Below are positions 1-8,423 of a stretch of 64,000 bases of DNA, one piece after another. Where the stretch lies: assembly GCF_012396365.1 (NCBI RefSeq), contig NZ_JAAXPG010000016.1:122625-186624 (forward strand), read 5' to 3'. Under the pieces are notes generated by a model. That model was not told the origin of the DNA. It did not search any database and worked only from the letters and a program-made list of their open reading frames with translations. The position numbers and the translations under genes were made by a program. Numbering within the stretch: position 1 is the stretch's first letter; the number at the start of each line of letters is the position of its first letter. Origin of the DNA: Nocardiopsis alborubida (GTDB lineage Bacteria > Actinomycetota > Actinomycetes > Streptosporangiales > Streptosporangiaceae).

Positions 1-65
1 GGACGGCCGCTCCCCCAGTCCTTGTAGAAGATGTCGACGCCGTCGCGGGTGGTCACGTAGGCCAT
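1..65 (-). CDS. alpha/beta hydrolase, N-terminal fragment (runs off window)
   Basis: The reverse strand from position 65 reads ATG and then MAYVTTRDGVDIFYKDWGSG before leaving the window. This is the opening beta-strand and oxyanion-loop lead-in typical of the non-haem chloroperoxidase/arylesterase branch of alpha/beta hydrolases. An AAGGAG ribosome-binding site lies about 8 bases upstream of the ATG. The gene diverges from the reductase that starts at 328. Only about 21 residues are visible, so the catalytic Ser-Asp-His cannot be checked. The family assignment rests on the N-terminal motif alone. Confidence 0.6.
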   Translation of the reverse strand, partial: MAYVTTRDGVDIFYKDWGSGR

Positions 66-327
66 GAGAACTGTCTCCTTGTGCGGATGGGGCCTCGCCC
101 CGGGTCGCGCCGTGCTCACCCCCGGGACGGGGCGCACGGGCCACGTCCAGATTTCCCTCCGCGCTGACCTGTGAAAACCCCGGTTCCGCAAGCATGGCGC
201 AGGCTTTGCGAGAGTGCGGTGGCACCCGGGTCGCCCCGCCCGCACGGGGACGGAGCGCACCCCTTGCCACGGCGGATCCCATGGCCCTACGTTGTCGGTT
301 GTCGTGCAACCACCGGGCGGGAGCAGC

Positions 328-1248
328 ATGAGGATTCTTGTCGTGGGAGCCGGAGCGGTCGGCGGCTACTTCGGAGCGCACCTGGTCAGGGCGGGCCGGG
401 ACGTGGACTTCCTCGTCCGCCCCGCCCGCGCCGCGCTCCTGCGCAAGCACGGCCTGCGCGTGCGCGACGTGCGGGGACGGGTGGAGGCGGTGCCGGTCCG
501 CACGGTCACCGCGGACCAGGTGGGCCCCGGCTACGACCTGGTGGTCGTGGCCGTCAAGTCGTACGGGTTCGACGAGGCCCTCAAGGACCTGTCCCCCGCC
601 GTGGGCCCCCGGACGGCGGTGCTGCCCTTCCTCAACGGCATGCGCCACGTCGACGCCCTGGTCGAGCGCTTCGGCGCCGACCGGGTCTACGGCGGCGTCG
701 CCATGGTGATGACGCGCCTGGGCGACCTGGGGGAGATCGTCCAGGTCGGCACCATGGGCCAACTGGTCTACGGGCCGCTGGGCGGGCGCCCCGTCGTCGC
801 ACCGCAGGACGTGCACGCCGCGCTGGACACCGGGGACCACACCGCCACCTCCGCCGCGGACATCCGCCAGGAGCTGTGGGACAAGTGGGTGTTCCTGGCG
901 ACCCTGGGCGCGTGCACCTGCCTGATGCGCGGCCCCATCGGCCGGGTCAACAGCGCGCCCGGCGGCCAGGAGTTCACCGCCGCGGTGTTCGCCGAGGCCA
1001 TCGCCGTGGCCACCGCCTCCGGCCACCCGCCGGGCGAGGCGGCCCGCGAGAGGGCCGACGCGGTCATCGCCGACACCACGGCCTCGACCACGACCTCGAT
1101 GTACTGGGACCTGACCCACGGCAACCCGGTGGAGGCCGACCACATCATCGGCGACCTGGTCTCCCGGGGACGGGAACTGGGCGTGCCCACGCCGCTGTTC
1201 TCCCTGGCGTACACGCACCTGGGCGTCTACGAGCAGGGACGTACGTAG
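328..1248 (+). CDS. 2-dehydropantoate 2-reductase family protein
   Basis: This 306-residue cytoplasmic protein opens with MRILVVGAGAVGGYFGAHL, the GxGxxG NADP-binding Rossmann motif of ketopantoate reductase (PanE/ApbA). The length is normal for the family. The C-terminal helical half contains LWDKWVFLATLGACTCL, matching the ApbA C-terminal domain with its conserved K and N-type positions. The frame is open further upstream, but the ATG at 328 sits after GGGAG and starts exactly at the Rossmann strand, so I chose it. Paralogues of PanE are common in actinomycetes and often act on other 2-oxoacids. With no pan genes beside it, the pantothenate role is only a possibility. Confidence 0.82.
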   Translation: MRILVVGAGAVGGYFGAHLVRAGRDVDFLVRPARAALLRKHGLRVRDVRGRVEAVPVRTVTADQVGPGYDLVVVAVKSYGFDEALKDLSPAVGPRTAVLPFLNGMRHVDALVERFGADRVYGGVAMVMTRLGDLGEIVQVGTMGQLVYGPLGGRPVVAPQDVHAALDTGDHTATSAADIRQELWDKWVFLATLGACTCLMRGPIGRVNSAPGGQEFTAAVFAEAIAVATASGHPPGEAARERADAVIADTTASTTTSMYWDLTHGNPVEADHIIGDLVSRGRELGVPTPLFSLAYTHLGVYEQGRT

Positions 1249-1395
1249 TACCGGTGGCACGGTGTTCCCGACAGCGCGGTGTTCCAGTGGCACGGCGGTC
1301 CCGGCGGCCCGGTCGCGCCCCGCCACCGGCGCGGCTACCCTCGCAGCGTGCCCCGCCGCACGGGCGGTCCGGCGCGCCGCCAGGTTCGGAGTCCC

Positions 1396-2838
1396 ATGCT
1401 TCCCCGTCGTCTCGTTCTGCTCCCCTGCGTCCTCCTGCTGTCCGCGTGCGGAGGCGCCCCGGCCCCGGGGACGGGGGCGGAGACGGAAACGGCCGCCCCC
1501 GAGGAGGTCCGGGAGTACGAGACGGCGCCCGTGCCCGAGGGGGAGGGCAGTGCCGTGCCCGACGACGTCAACGGCGACGGCTTCCCCGATCTGCTCTTCA
1601 CGACCCGCTACGACCCGGACCCCGAGGCGGGGTTCCCCTCCCATCGCCTGATGACCGTCCACGGCTCACCCGAGGGCCCGGACCCGGCCACCCGCACCGT
1701 CTGGAGCCCGTACACGGTGCTCCCCGCCACCTCCTCCGGGACCGGGGGAGAGGGCGCCCGGCCCGGCACGGCCGACCTGGACGGCGACGGCTTCGCCGAC
1801 ATCCCGGTCCTGGTCCACGCCGACGACGAACTGGGGTTCGGCATGGCCGCCAGCGGGCGAGGACCCGGGGCGATCGTGTGGGGCGGCCCCTCGGGCCCCG
1901 ACTCCGAAACCCCTCCCACCCCGATCACGCTCCTCGCCGGGGAGGGGTGGCAGGACGCCTTCACGGCCCTGGCGAACGGTGACTTCGACGGCGACGGCGC
2001 CCCCGACCTGGCCGCCGCCAAGGCGTCGGCGAACGGTGAGGCCTCGCGCCTCATGGTCATGTACGGTCCCTTCGACCGGGACGGCACTCCGGCGCGCAGC
2101 GCACAGCGGACGGTGGACGCACAGGTCGGCGGCCTCGTCGCCGAACCCCCCGCCCCCGGCGGCGGCACGTCACGGCTGCTGTTCCAGCACGGCGACGACG
2201 GAGGGCAGTCCGAGAACACACTGCTGCTGACCGGCCCCGGCGATCCCGCGCGGTGGGAGTCGGTGGAGCTGGTCTCCGGTTCGCTGGCCGCCTTCGGCGA
2301 CCTGAACAGCGACGGGGAGGGCGACCTGGCCCTGGGCGACAGCGGCAGCCGCAACGACGAACCGGGGTACAGGACGGAGCCGCCCGAGGTCGACCAACGG
2401 GTGAACGTCTACCTCGGCCCCCTCAACGCGGAGGCGGCCGCCCCCCTCGCCGCGGACATGCCCACGGGCGACTCCTCCCCCGGCTACGGCGCCAGTCGCG
2501 CCATGGCCATGTGCGACCTGGACGGCGACGGCACCGACGTCCTCGCGGTCGGCCGCGACGGCCACGGCGTCGACCTGCTGCGCCACACCGGTGACGGGAT
2601 CGAGGTGGACGGCGCGGAGCCGCTGGTCCGCCGGGGCCCCGAGGACGGCCCCCTCGCCGCCGGAGACGCGGCCGGACGGGTGGCCGGCCTCTTCTCCTGC
2701 GCGGACTACGACGCGGACGGCGCCGACGAACTCGCCCTGGCCCACGACCTCGAAGGCACCCGGGACACGCCCGTGCGCTGGTGGATCACCGGTGACGGGG
2801 GCGAGGATGAGGCCTCCTTCGACAGCGCCGCGTTCTAG
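1396..2838 (+). CDS. secreted lipoprotein with FG-GAP/VCBS-type repeats
   Basis: The 480-residue product starts with a lipoprotein signal: MLPRR, a leucine-rich core, then the lipobox LSAC-G, so it should be anchored outside the membrane. At least six Ca-binding-loop repeats of the FG-GAP/integrin-alpha type are visible: DVNGDGFPDLL, DLDGDGFADIP, DFDGDGAPDLA, DLNSDGEGDLA, DLDGDGTDVLA and DYDADGADELA. They are spaced as expected for a seven-bladed beta-propeller. Such streptomycete lipoproteins are usually of unknown function. No catalytic domain is visible. The ATG at 1396 was chosen because the lipobox then falls at residues 16-19. Confidence 0.75.
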   Translation: MLPRRLVLLPCVLLLSACGGAPAPGTGAETETAAPEEVREYETAPVPEGEGSAVPDDVNGDGFPDLLFTTRYDPDPEAGFPSHRLMTVHGSPEGPDPATRTVWSPYTVLPATSSGTGGEGARPGTADLDGDGFADIPVLVHADDELGFGMAASGRGPGAIVWGGPSGPDSETPPTPITLLAGEGWQDAFTALANGDFDGDGAPDLAAAKASANGEASRLMVMYGPFDRDGTPARSAQRTVDAQVGGLVAEPPAPGGGTSRLLFQHGDDGGQSENTLLLTGPGDPARWESVELVSGSLAAFGDLNSDGEGDLALGDSGSRNDEPGYRTEPPEVDQRVNVYLGPLNAEAAAPLAADMPTGDSSPGYGASRAMAMCDLDGDGTDVLAVGRDGHGVDLLRHTGDGIEVDGAEPLVRRGPEDGPLAAGDAAGRVAGLFSCADYDADGADELALAHDLEGTRDTPVRWWITGDGGEDEASFDSAAF

Positions 2839-2975
2839 GGATCGTCCCGGGCCCGGAAGCGGCGCACGAAGCCGGTGCGAAGCGGAACCGAAGCCGGTTC
2901 GAAGCGGACCGTGTCACAGTCCTTCCCGGCGTCCGCACGGAGCGGGTGCCGGTACCTAGGACGGAAGACTCCCCC

Positions 2976-3395
2976 ATGTTCAAGAAGTTCCGGACCGCCG
3001 CCCTGCTCACGGCGGCCCTGGCCACCGGCTCGCTGGCACTGGCCTCACCGGCGTCGGCGGCGGCTCCCGTGGCTGCCTACAACGGCGTCTGCGGCAGCGG
3101 CTACGGCGTCGTCGGCCACAGCAACATCGGTTCCAAGGGCACCCTCTTCCTGACCTACAACAACTCCAACGGCTACAACTGCGCGGTCACCGTGCGGGCC
3201 AACCCCGGCGCGGCCGTGGAGATGACGGTCGGCCTCAAGCGCACCAGCGACCCCGCCAGCCAGGCCCGGGTGGACAGCGGCTACTACACGACCTACGCCG
3301 GTCCCGTCTACCGCAGCGCGGCCGGTGCGTGCGTGGACTGGTTCGGCAACATCAGCGGCACCAACGTGAACAACAACGAGACCAACTGCGGCTGA
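2976..3395 (+). CDS. spore-associated protein A-like secreted protein (copy 1)
   Basis: This 139-residue protein has a Sec signal peptide (KKFR, hydrophobic core, cleavage after ASPASAA). The mature domain carries NGVCGSGYGVV, TLFLTYNNSNGYNCAVTV, TTYAGPVY and AACVDW-type motifs with four or more cysteines. This pattern matches the streptomycete spore-associated protein A (SapA) family, which is secreted and associated with spores or aerial growth. Its molecular role is unknown. It is the first of three tandem paralogues reading the same way, about 50-65 bases apart. Copy-to-copy similarity is high in the mature part and low in the signal peptides. Confidence 0.78.
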   Translation: MFKKFRTAALLTAALATGSLALASPASAAAPVAAYNGVCGSGYGVVGHSNIGSKGTLFLTYNNSNGYNCAVTVRANPGAAVEMTVGLKRTSDPASQARVDSGYYTTYAGPVYRSAAGACVDWFGNISGTNVNNNETNCG

Positions 3396-3445
3396 CACCC
3401 CTCGCGCCGCGACGGGCGGCGCGTCGACGCACGACTGGGAGCACC

Positions 3446-3859
3446 ATGAGAAACCTCCTGAAGAAGGCCGCCACCCTCGCCGCGGCCACCGGGATCGCCG
3501 CGGCGGGTCTGATGGCCACCGCCGCGCCCGCGTCCGCCGCCTCCTACAACGGGGCGTGCGGGTCCGGGTACGGCGTCGTCAACAAGGTCGAGTTCCCCGA
3601 CAACCGCGGGACGACCTTCCTGACCTACAACAACTCCAACGGCTACAACTGCGTGGTCACCGTGCGCACGAACCCGGGCGCGGCCGCGCCGATGGAGGCG
3701 TTCGTCCGGGTCTCGGGCACCTCGTCGTGGAAGCGGGACAGCGGCAACTACACGACCTACGCCGGTCCCGTCTACCTGTCGGCGGCGGGCCAGTGCGTCG
3801 ACTGGGGCGGCACGATCGGCACGATCACGAAGACCGTCCCCCGCACCAACTGCGGCTGA
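3446..3859 (+). CDS. spore-associated protein A-like secreted protein (copy 2)
   Basis: A 137-residue paralogue of the preceding gene. The signal peptide (MRNLLKKAATLAAATG, ending PASAA) is followed by SYNGACGSGYGVV, the shared TFLTYNNSNGYNCVVTVR block, NYTTYAGPVYLS and GQCVDWGG. The cysteine pattern is retained and the chain ends in the same TNCG tail as its neighbours. A GGGAG ribosome-binding site precedes the ATG at 3446. The gap from copy 1 is 50 bases, which suggests one transcript. The family is normally single-copy at a locus, so a tandem trio is unusual. Confidence 0.78.
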   Translation: MRNLLKKAATLAAATGIAAAGLMATAAPASAASYNGACGSGYGVVNKVEFPDNRGTTFLTYNNSNGYNCVVTVRTNPGAAAPMEAFVRVSGTSSWKRDSGNYTTYAGPVYLSAAGQCVDWGGTIGTITKTVPRTNCG

Positions 3860-3923
3860 GACGCCCGTTCGACGTCCCGCTCCCCCTCGCTCCACATCCT
3901 CTCGACCCGTGATCGGACATGAC

Positions 3924-4337
3924 ATGAAGAAGCTCGCGAAGAGGGCCGCGGCCGTCGCCGCCGCCGGTATCGGCCTGGGCGGTCTGCTCGTCAGCGCCTC
4001 CCCCGCCGCGGCGGCCACCTACGGCGGCGAGTGCGGCTCCGGGTACGGCATCGTCAACCAGGACAACATCGGCAGCAAGGGCACGGTCTTCCTGACCTAC
4101 AACAGCTCCAACGGCTACAACTGCGTCGTGGCCAAGCGCAACAACCCAGGCTCGGCCGTACTGGTGGAGGCGGGCCTGTCGATCAGCCCGGCCGGAAACC
4201 ACTGGGACGTCTACGACGGCGGCTACTTCACCACCTACGCCGGTCCGATCTACCTGAACGCGGCAGGCAGGTGCGTGGACTGGATGGGCCGCATCAGCGG
4301 CACCCAGGGCGGCGACGAGGGCACCAACTGCGGCTGA
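3924..4337 (+). CDS. spore-associated protein A-like secreted protein (copy 3)
   Basis: The third tandem paralogue, 137 residues from the ATG at 3924. An in-frame GTG at 3909 would add five residues, but the MKKLAKRAAAV signal peptide argues for the ATG. The mature region has GGECGSGYGIV, TVFLTYNSSNGYNCVV, GYFTTYAGPIYLN and RCVDWMGR and ends TNCG. It is more divergent in the middle (SISPAGNHWDVYDGG) than copies 1 and 2. A strong hairpin lies 16 bases after the stop, marking the end of the cluster. Confidence 0.76.
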   Translation: MKKLAKRAAAVAAAGIGLGGLLVSASPAAAATYGGECGSGYGIVNQDNIGSKGTVFLTYNSSNGYNCVVAKRNNPGSAVLVEAGLSISPAGNHWDVYDGGYFTTYAGPIYLNAAGRCVDWMGRISGTQGGDEGTNCG

Positions 4338-4352
4338 CCGGCCCGCTTCCGT

Positions 4353-4382
4353 GCGGCCCCGGCCGGTTCTCGCCGGGGCCGC
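4353..4382 (+). terminator. Rho-independent-type hairpin after SapA-like cluster
   Basis: A perfect 11-bp stem, GCGGCCCCGGC pairing with GCCGGGGCCGC around an 8-base loop, starts 16 bases downstream of copy 3. No T-tract follows, as is usual for actinomycete terminators. Confidence 0.65.
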
Positions 4383-4403
4383 CCGACGCCCGCCCTTCTT
4401 CAT

Positions 4404-4418
4404 ATGGTTTGCGACCAT
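4404..4418. promoter_or_regulatory. small dyad in AT-rich promoter region of the SARP gene
   Basis: ATGGT-ttgcg-ACCAT lies in the only AT-rich stretch (about 4400-4450) between the SapA-like cluster and the SARP regulator. It is a candidate regulator site or promoter element. The arms are short, so the call is weak. Confidence 0.25.
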
Positions 4419-4588
4419 TAGCGAAACAAGTCCTCAATGGACCGAAATCCAAAGCCCCAGGTCATCTCAGAGCCGCCCCGGGCACTCTCCGCGCTCTCCC
4501 CCGTACAGGTGGACGGTGCGCCGACGAGTGTCGTATGCTCCGCGACGTTGCGCAGCGGAGTACTCATCGTGCGTCAGGGAGTTCATGA

Positions 4589-6154
4589 GTGGAGACCGAT
4601 CTGTCAGGGATTCGGTACCGAATGCTCGGTTCTGTCGAGGTGCACTCCGAAGGTCGTCCGGTCAGCACGGGTGGGCCCAAGAGGCGTACCGTCCTGGCCG
4701 CCCTCCTCCTGCAGCCCGACACCGTCGTCCCCGACAACCGGCTCATCGACCTGGTCTGGGGCGAACACCCGCCGCGCAGCGCACGGTCCCAGCTTCAGGC
4801 GCACGTGCACGGACTCCGTAAGGTCCTGGACGCGGACACGATCGTCCGGAGCACCTGCGGCTACCGGATGACCGTGGCGGCCGAGGCCACGGACAGCGGC
4901 GTGTTCGAGCGGCTCCTGGTGCGCGCGCACTCCGAGCGGGCCGCCGACCGCCCCGCCGACGCGGTCCGGACCCTGCGCACCGCGCTGTCACTGTGGACGG
5001 GCCCCGCGCTGGGCGGCGTCACACCGGCGCTCGCCGCCCACGCGCGCCCGGCCCTGGAGGAGAGGCGGCTGCACGCCCTGGTGGAGCTGTACGGCACCGA
5101 GATCGACCTCGGCCGCGGGGCCGCCGCCGTCCCCGAACTGCTCTCGCTGTGCGCGGAGCACCCGACCCACGAACGCTTCACCGGCCTGCTGATGTCGGCC
5201 CTGCACGCCTGCGGACGCACCGGGGAGGCGCTGGAGGTCTACGCGGCGCTGCGCGAGAGGCTGGCCGACGAACTGGGCACCGACCCCGGAGCCCGGCTCC
5301 GGCAGCTGCACCTTGACCTGCTCACGGCCGAACCGGACGGCGGGCGCACGCGCGGCGGTGCGCACGGCGTCCGCCGGGTCCGCCCCGCCGAGCTGCCCTA
5401 CGGGGTCGGTGAGTTCGTCGGCCGCTCGGCGGAGCTGTCCGTGCTCGACCAGGCGCTGGACGACGACCGGAAGGCCGACCGCTGGCCCGCGGTCTTCCTG
5501 CTCACCGGGGTCTCCGGCGTCGGCAAGACCGCGCTGGCCCTGCACTGGAGCCACACCGTCCGGGACCACTTCCACGACGGCCAGCTCTATGTGGACCTGC
5601 GCGGGTCCGCCTCCGGGGAGGAGCCCACCCGGCCCGACGACGCGCTGCGCCAGCTGCTGCGCGGCCTGGGCGCGGACCCCCGGGGCCTGCCGACCGGCGC
5701 CGGCGAGCTCGCCAAGCTCTTCCGGTCGGTGACGGCCGACCAGCGCCTGCTGTTCCTGTTCGACGACGCCGCCTCGGCCGAACAGCTCGTTCCCCTGCTG
5801 CCCACCGGCCGGGGCAGCGTGGTGCTGGTCACCAGCCGGCACCCGTTGACGGGGCTGGTCGCGCTGTTCGGCGCCCGCCCCCTGCCGCTCGACGTGCTCT
5901 CGGAGGAGTCCTCGGTCGAGTTGTTCCTGTCCGTGGCCGGAATGTGGGCCCGGGCCGCGGAACTGGCGCTGGTCGCCCGGATCGCCGACCGCTGCGGACG
6001 ACTGCCGCTGACGCTGAGGCTGGCCGCGGCCGCCCTCGCCGCCGGGACCTCCGCGGTGGACCTGCCCTGGTCCGACATCGTGGCCGACCCCGTCCCGCGG
6101 CCGTCCGCCGGCCCGCCCCTGGCGCTGACCCCCTCGGACCCGGCCTCCGGCTGA
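4589..6154 (+). CDS. SARP/AfsR-type transcriptional regulator with NB-ARC ATPase domain
   Basis: This 521-residue cytoplasmic regulator starts at a GTG giving METDLSGIRYRMLGSVEV, the usual start of the SARP winged-helix DNA-binding domain (about residues 10-95). A bacterial transcriptional activation domain (BTAD) follows at about 100-240, ending LADELGTDPGARLRQLH. From about 270 there is an NB-ARC module with Walker A GVSGVGKTALAL and Walker B LLFLFDDA. The protein stops after the NB-ARC/winged-helix region and has none of the C-terminal TPRs of full AfsR (about 990 residues), so it is a medium-size SARP. No antibiotic cluster is adjacent. The upstream SapA-like trio is the nearest candidate target. 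Confidence 0.85.
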   Translation: METDLSGIRYRMLGSVEVHSEGRPVSTGGPKRRTVLAALLLQPDTVVPDNRLIDLVWGEHPPRSARSQLQAHVHGLRKVLDADTIVRSTCGYRMTVAAEATDSGVFERLLVRAHSERAADRPADAVRTLRTALSLWTGPALGGVTPALAAHARPALEERRLHALVELYGTEIDLGRGAAAVPELLSLCAEHPTHERFTGLLMSALHACGRTGEALEVYAALRERLADELGTDPGARLRQLHLDLLTAEPDGGRTRGGAHGVRRVRPAELPYGVGEFVGRSAELSVLDQALDDDRKADRWPAVFLLTGVSGVGKTALALHWSHTVRDHFHDGQLYVDLRGSASGEEPTRPDDALRQLLRGLGADPRGLPTGAGELAKLFRSVTADQRLLFLFDDAASAEQLVPLLPTGRGSVVLVTSRHPLTGLVALFGARPLPLDVLSEESSVELFLSVAGMWARAAELALVARIADRCGRLPLTLRLAAAALAAGTSAVDLPWSDIVADPVPRPSAGPPLALTPSDPASG

Positions 6155-6156
6155 GG

Positions 6157-6189
6157 GACCCGTCCCCTCCCGGGCGGAGAGGACGGGTC
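6157..6189. terminator. bidirectional hairpin between convergent genes
   Basis: GACCCGTCC (6157-6165) pairs with GGACGGGTC (6181-6189), and inner CCTCC/GGAGA pairing shortens the loop. It lies between the ends of the SARP gene and the convergent quinone-reductase-like gene. Confidence 0.5.
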
Positions 6190-6194
6190 GCGGG

Positions 6195-7052
6195 TCAGAG
6201 CAGCGTGCGCAGGGTCTCACCAACCGGGGTGGTCGGGCGCCCGATGAGGCGGGACAGCTCACCGGTGGTGGCGGACAGCTCCCCGTCGCGTGTGTTGGCG
6301 TCCAGTGCGGCCACGAAGCGCGCGGTGTCCTCGTCCAGTCCGGCCCCGGTCAGGGCAGCCACGTGCTCCTCCGTGGTCAGGTCGCGGTAGACGACCTCGC
6401 GGCCGAGCAGTTCGCCCAGGGTCGCGGCGAGGTCGTCATAGGTCCACGCGGTGTCGCCGGAGAGCTCGTGGACGGCGCCCGCGTGCGCCGCCGGGTCGCG
6501 CAGCACGACGGAGGCGGCCTCGGCCAGGTCCCGGCGCGAGGCGCTGGCGGTGCGGCCCCGCCCCGCGCTGCCGACGAAGGCGCCGGTGGCGCGCGCCTGC
6601 TCCAGCTGCTGCGCGAAGTTCTCGTTGTACCAGCCGTTGCGCAGGATCGTGTACGCCAGACCGGAGGCGGTGAGGAGCTCCTCGGTGGCCCTGTGCTCGG
6701 GCGCCAGGACCAGCGTGGTGTCGGTGGCCCTGGGCGCGCTGGTGTAGACGAGGTGTCCGACGCCGACCTCCGCGGCGGCCTCGATCACGGCGCCGTGCTG
6801 GCGCACCCGCTCGCCGATCGCGGTGCCCGAGACCAGCAGGAGGGTGTCGGCTCCCTTGAAGGCCTCCCCCAGCGAGGCGGGGTCGTCGAAGTCCGCGCGG
6901 GCGGTGCGCACGCCCCGGTCGGCGAGGCCGGCCAGTCCGGCGGTGTCGCGCGCGGTGGCGGTGATCCGCTCCGCCGGGACGCCCCTGTCCAGGAGGTCCT
7001 CGACGACGAGGCGGCCGAGGTGGCCGGTGGCACCGGTGATGACGACGGACAT
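6195..7052 (-). CDS. NmrA/QorB-like NAD(P)H-dependent oxidoreductase
   Basis: The 285-residue protein begins MSVVITGATGHLGRLVV, an atypical-SDR GxxGxxG nucleotide-binding site. It has YTSAPRA in place of the classical YxxxK motif, and ILRNGWYNENF. This is the layout of QorB-type NAD(P)H:quinone oxidoreductases and NmrA-like proteins, and the length fits. The ATG at 7052 follows AAAGGAAG; the longer open frame upstream has no such support. It diverges from a HxlR regulator with one conserved cysteine, the same arrangement as the redox-sensing QorR/qor2 pair of Corynebacterium. I infer a role in quinone or electrophile detoxification. Confidence 0.8.
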   Translation of the reverse strand: MSVVITGATGHLGRLVVEDLLDRGVPAERITATARDTAGLAGLADRGVRTARADFDDPASLGEAFKGADTLLLVSGTAIGERVRQHGAVIEAAAEVGVGHLVYTSAPRATDTTLVLAPEHRATEELLTASGLAYTILRNGWYNENFAQQLEQARATGAFVGSAGRGRTASASRRDLAEAASVVLRDPAAHAGAVHELSGDTAWTYDDLAATLGELLGREVVYRDLTTEEHVAALTGAGLDEDTARFVAALDANTRDGELSATTGELSRLIGRPTTPVGETLRTLL

Positions 7053-7125
7053 GGGGACTTCCTTTCGCTGCGGCCGGGCGTTCCGGCCGTCCACGCGTCC
7101 CAACCCTCCCGCTCACTGACACATT

Positions 7126-7151
7126 CCAAAAGTCGGGTACCCACCTTTTGG
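7126..7151. promoter_or_regulatory. 26-bp dyad operator between QorB-like gene and HxlR regulator
   Basis: CCAAAAG (7126-7132) and CTTTTGG (7145-7151) flank the perfect palindrome GGGTACCC (7135-7142). Both symmetries share one centre at 7138.5, and 11 of 13 positions match across the full dyad. It ends 12 bases before the HxlR start and 74 bases from the oxidoreductase start. It is well placed for autoregulated repression of both genes. Confidence 0.6.
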
Positions 7152-7163
7152 TAAGTTGTCTCC

Positions 7164-7559
7164 ATGAGCGTGCCCTCCGGTTCCCCGCCCCCTCCCCGCG
7201 GACAGGTCCTGTCCGCCGACTGCCCCTCCCGGCGGCTGCTGGCCGGTATCACCAGCAAGTGGGGGGTCCTCGTGCTGGTCTCCCTGTCCCGCGGACCGCT
7301 GCGCTGGAGCGAGCTGCTGCGCACGATCGGCGGGATCAGCGAGAAGATGCTCGCCCAGACCCTGCGCACCTTCGAGGCGGACGGCCTGGTGCTGCGCGAC
7401 GCCAGGCCGGTGGTGCCGCCCTACGTGGAGTACCGCCTCACCGAGGACGGCCGCGAGGTCACCGACCTGCTGCTGCCGATGGTGGAGTGGGTGCAGGACC
7501 ACGTCGGCGACGGGCCCGGCCCCTCCCCCGCCGAGGGCCCCGCGGAGCCGCGCCCGTAG
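7164..7559 (+). CDS. HxlR-family (DUF24) transcriptional regulator
   Basis: This 131-residue winged-helix protein has SADCPSRRLLAGITSKWGVLVLVSL near its start, here with Cys about residue 20, followed by LRWSELLRTIGGISEKML and TLRTFEADGLV. These are the signature pieces of the HxlR family. The N-terminal Cys is the position used for thiol redox sensing in QorR, YodB and HypR relatives. A proline-rich tail follows residue 115. It is divergent from the QorB-like gene across a 111-bp gap holding a long dyad, so it most likely represses itself and that gene under quinone or electrophile stress (inference). Confidence 0.85.
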   Translation: MSVPSGSPPPPRGQVLSADCPSRRLLAGITSKWGVLVLVSLSRGPLRWSELLRTIGGISEKMLAQTLRTFEADGLVLRDARPVVPPYVEYRLTEDGREVTDLLLPMVEWVQDHVGDGPGPSPAEGPAEPRP

Positions 7560-7586
7560 CCGGGGCCGCCCGCGTCCGGGCCCCGC

Positions 7587-8354
7587 TCAGCGCTGGGCGG
7601 CGGGCCGGACGATGATCTCGTTGACGTCCACGTCCGCGGGCTGGCCGAGGGCGAACGCGACCGCCCGGGCGATCGCGTCGGCGGACAGCGCGTTCCTGCG
7701 GTAGGTGCGCATCGCCTCCTGCGCGCCCGGGTCGGTGATGTGGTCCGCCAGCTCGCTCTCGACCACACCCGGGGAGACCGTGGTCACCCTGATGCCCGGG
7801 TCGAGTTCGAGCCGCAGCCCCTCGGTGATCGCCCACGCGGCGAACTTGGTCCCCGAGTACACCGCCGACGTGGGCACGACCTCGTGCGCGCCGATCGAGG
7901 CGACGGTCACGAAGTGCCCCGAACCCTGGCGCTGGAAGTGCGGGAGCGCCGCGGCCACACCGTGCAGCAGCCCCTTGACGTTGACGTCGACCATCCGGTC
8001 CCACTCGTCCACCAGCAGCGCGTCCATCCGCGACAGCGGCATGACCCCGGCGTTGTTGACGAGGGCGTCCACGCGCCCCTGTCCGCGCACGGTGGCGTCG
8101 AGCGCCTCCCGGACGCTGTCGGGGTCGGTGACGTCGAGGCTCCGGTGTTCGGCGCTGCCGCCGGAGCCGCGGATGTCCCGGACGAGTGCGCGCAGGCGCT
8201 CCTCCCGCCTCGCCCCGAGCACCACGTGGTGCCCCTCGGCGGCCAGGCGCAGCGCCGTGGCCTCGCCGATCCCGCTGCTGGCCCCCGTCACGACGATCAC
8301 CTTGCGGGCCGTCTCCCGGTCCTGGCCGCTCGTGGCCGCCATCTGGTCGTTCAT
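7587..8354 (-). CDS. short-chain dehydrogenase/reductase
   Basis: A 255-residue classical SDR: TGASSGIG cofactor motif near residue 25, NNAG at about 103, catalytic Ser in VASIGA and the YSGTK (YxxxK) dyad. It ends in the NEIIVRPAAQR tail seen in the YdfG-like family, often called SDR oxidoreductase/clavaldehyde-dehydrogenase-like. The ATG at 8354 follows a strong AGGAGGAGG. It diverges from an XRE regulator across a 130-bp gap with a perfect 15-bp-arm dyad. The substrate cannot be told from sequence. Confidence 0.85.
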   Translation of the reverse strand: MNDQMAATSGQDRETARKVIVVTGASSGIGEATALRLAAEGHHVVLGARREERLRALVRDIRGSGGSAEHRSLDVTDPDSVREALDATVRGQGRVDALVNNAGVMPLSRMDALLVDEWDRMVDVNVKGLLHGVAAALPHFQRQGSGHFVTVASIGAHEVVPTSAVYSGTKFAAWAITEGLRLELDPGIRVTTVSPGVVESELADHITDPGAQEAMRTYRRNALSADAIARAVAFALGQPADVDVNEIIVRPAAQR

Positions 8355-8423
8355 GACCGTCCTCCTCCTGGGTCGACTGGACGCACCCCACTCTGGACGG
8401 GCCACCACGGGGCAGGAAGACCG

